From an uncultured Phycisphaerales bacterium (GTDB taxonomy: Bacteria > Planctomycetota > Phycisphaerae > Sedimentisphaerales > Anaerobacaceae): a DNA stretch of 7,282 nucleotides. The position numbers were made by a program, and so were the translations under genes. The stretch spans positions 1 to 7,282 of the forward strand of contig CALEZT010000035.1 in assembly GCA_937927975.1 (NCBI GenBank), given 5' to 3'. Below the pieces are notes generated by a model. It was not told where the DNA came from. It saw only the letters and a list, made by a program, of their open reading frames with translations, and made no database searches. This document shows positions 5,463 to 7,282 of the stretch, in pieces. Numbering within the stretch: the first letter of the stretch is position 1; every line of letters starts with the position of its first letter.

Positions 5463-7268
5463 ATGGAGAGGACCCAGATAAACACAACGAGAGCCCTGTG
5501 CCGCCTCCTTGTCCTGGCGCTGCTGTGCGGTTCAACAACTTCAACCGGCGCCCCAAACGAATCACGTGAGACGTCTGACTCTGCGTCGGAGTGGCTGGAG
5601 CAAGTCCACCATCCCGAGATCTATTACTTGCGAACGACGCCCAATTCGAAGCATGCTTCTCCAGAGAAACGGGAGCTCGCCCGGAAGATCCTCCGGAGAT
5701 GGGACAATGGTGTTGTGGAGCCCGAACCAATTCTCCTGGACGCCTGGCTGACGAAGGGTACGCTCGACGAATCCACCGGGCAGATGAGGTATGATTGGAT
5801 GTTCGATCCATCAGGAACCGCTCCGGCGGCCCTGTATCTTATGGTCGTGGACGAGGACGACGATCTGCTGGGCATCCGCATCAGAGAGAAGTACGTGCTG
5901 CCCAACGGGGTAGAGTCGTCCTTTGAGGAAACGTATCCGGCTTGTATCGACGGCCGACAGAGATCCTTCCTCGGGGCGACGCTGATTCCGGTCCATCTTC
6001 GTCTTGGAAATCGCGTCAAGGACGAGGCCCAGTGGCAGGCCTATGCCGATCAGGCCGGCCGGAGGGATGATTCGCGAAAGATGACGCAACCGCGCATCTG
6101 GATCACTGAGCCCGATCCCAACGCCGTGATGGTATCGGTGTCGGTGTACGACAGGAAGGGACATGAATCGGGCGTTGTTCCGGTCCGGCTGAGTTGGACG
6201 AATGCCGGGAGCGGCCCCTCAGTGGAGGACCAACTGTCGGCCAGACTCTACAAGCAGAGCGGTGGGGAAATCGCCCGTTGGCCAGATCAGTCCGGCAAAC
6301 CCCGGCCGGACAACGCGGCCCTTTTGTATTACCGCGCAATCGTATGCCGACCTCCGGCGGATCCCTGTACGGCGAGGATCATGGACCTGATGGGCTTCGG
6401 TCGTGAACCGGATGATCGCGTCAGAGCCTATCTCGGACACTGCCTGAACACTATTCACTTGATGCAACTTGCTTCTCAGATACCCGAATGCAACTGGGGC
6501 ATGGCCGGCGATCCGGTGTGGGAACACACCACAGGCACTATCGTCTCATTGCGGCAGCTTGGATATCTGCAGGCCACCCATGTTCGAACCCTCGCAGCCG
6601 ACGGCCACCATCGCGCCGCCCTGGAGAACTGCCTGGTTCATCTGCGTTTTGCGCGGCACCTCGGAGACGACTTCCAAATCATCTCCCTGGTCTCTGAAGG
6701 GACGGAGTATTCGGCGATCCTCGGCGTCCTCGATGTTCTGGCGACCATGCCGCCGCATGGACAGACCTTGAAATGGCTGCGCGACGAACTCAAGAAGACG
6801 CAGGTCCCCTCATTCCGTCCGCCAGCGGCATTCGCCAAATGGCGTGACATGGAGATGGCGGAGTGGCGCCTCTGCGACGGGCAACGGCCTTTTGAGAGAC
6901 AGTGGGCTCTGGCACAAATCAAGAACGAGGCCGAGAGAAACGAAAGGGAACAACTGACAGACGAACAGTTGTTGATTCATCTTCTGTGTCTGCAGCGAGC
7001 CAGGCGTGACCATCAGTACGGCTTGGCCGTGCCCGATCCCTTGCTTGCACAGGCTCGCAAACAGTTCGATGAGTTCCTCGCTTCGGCCGTCCGCGTCATG
7101 GAGGGCGAGCTCCCTTACAAGGACAAGCAGACGAAACTGCAAGAGCTTGAACGCGAGGTTCAGGACCGCGTACAACGGTATGAGCCGGTGGCCCTCCTGC
7201 AATTCGCCCCGATGAATCTGGCGGTCCATCGTGTCCTTTCGGCGCACCTGCAAAATCTGAAATTTTGA
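5463..7268 (+). CDS. Secreted protein of unknown function, two-part architecture
   Basis: I do not recognise a characterised function. The 601-residue product has a signal peptide (about 1-30, ending STGA before P31) and no further membrane helix. Residues 45-245 alternate beta-rich and charged stretches (YLMVVDEDDDLLGIRI, NAVMVSVSVYD) with no catalytic motif I can name. From about 283 to 445 it is helical: DNAALLYYRA, a segment with CNWGM (343-347), then REQ-poor helices with 'AADGHHRAALENCL' and 'RFARHLGDDFQIISL'. This pattern of NAALLYY, CNWG and 'ADGxxRAAL...RxARHxGDD' recalls a planctomycete paralogous family I have seen without assigned function. Residues 455-601 are charged and helical, probably coiled (QELEREVQDRVQRYE near 560-574). 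The ATG has GAGAGG 8-9 bases upstream. It lies 53 bases after the glycosidase with no terminator between them, so co-transcription is likely. Confidence 0.8.
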   Translation: MERTQINTTRALCRLLVLALLCGSTTSTGAPNESRETSDSASEWLEQVHHPEIYYLRTTPNSKHASPEKRELARKILRRWDNGVVEPEPILLDAWLTKGTLDESTGQMRYDWMFDPSGTAPAALYLMVVDEDDDLLGIRIREKYVLPNGVESSFEETYPACIDGRQRSFLGATLIPVHLRLGNRVKDEAQWQAYADQAGRRDDSRKMTQPRIWITEPDPNAVMVSVSVYDRKGHESGVVPVRLSWTNAGSGPSVEDQLSARLYKQSGGEIARWPDQSGKPRPDNAALLYYRAIVCRPPADPCTARIMDLMGFGREPDDRVRAYLGHCLNTIHLMQLASQIPECNWGMAGDPVWEHTTGTIVSLRQLGYLQATHVRTLAADGHHRAALENCLVHLRFARHLGDDFQIISLVSEGTEYSAILGVLDVLATMPPHGQTLKWLRDELKKTQVPSFRPPAAFAKWRDMEMAEWRLCDGQRPFERQWALAQIKNEAERNEREQLTDEQLLIHLLCLQRARRDHQYGLAVPDPLLAQARKQFDEFLASAVRVMEGELPYKDKQTKLQELEREVQDRVQRYEPVALLQFAPMNLAVHRVLSAHLQNLKF

Positions 7269-7282
7269 AGGCGACCCGCGAC

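Noticed and set aside
4135..5811. Very long leftward open frame (558 codons) overlapping the glycosidase
   Set aside because: It runs antisense to the GH43-like gene, whose catalytic motifs are clear, and continues through the intergenic repeats. The translation is a GC-driven Val/Arg/Leu-rich shadow with no domain.

Overview
The window is GC-rich, densely coding bacterial DNA from a chromosome. It most resembles a planctomycete, probably of the Phycisphaerae/Sedimentisphaerales type and plausibly a metagenome-assembled contig. Three things suggest this: a long secreted protein at the right end whose helical half resembles a family I associate with planctomycetes; a Tat-exported GH43-type carbohydrate enzyme; and short, imperfect inverted repeats scattered in and between genes. 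The assignment is an inference, since no rRNA or other taxonomic marker is present.

Layout: positions 26-64 hold a strong rho-independent terminator for a rightward gene that lies outside the window. Positions 65-458 have no convincing gene. From 3871 down to 459, five genes run leftward: a 140-residue soluble protein resembling the cytoplasmic parts of the flagellar stator MotA (3871-3449); the 23S rRNA methyltransferase RlmN (3354-2227); a 79-residue exported single-pass membrane protein (2105-1866); a C39-like papain-fold cysteine peptidase lipoprotein (1822-1145); and a compact DEDDy 3'-5' exonuclease (1130-459). The last three are tightly spaced, have a candidate promoter at 2209-2181, and look like one operon. 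The small membrane protein plus peptidase pair resembles the PA2779/PA2778 pair known from Pseudomonas.

The divergent spacer of about 530 bases (3872-4401) carries two REP-like inverted-repeat elements side by side. To its right, two genes run rightward: a Tat-exported GH43-type five-bladed beta-propeller glycosidase (4402-5409) and, 53 bases later, a 601-residue secreted protein of unknown function (5463-7268).

The two observations most worth following are: (1) the MotA-like protein, which seems to keep both cytoplasmic parts of MotA, including the Arg/Glu pair that contacts FliG, while lacking every transmembrane segment; and (2) an 80-base heptad-built inverted repeat lodged in frame inside rlmN, adding about 27 residues in a loop without disturbing the catalytic motifs.
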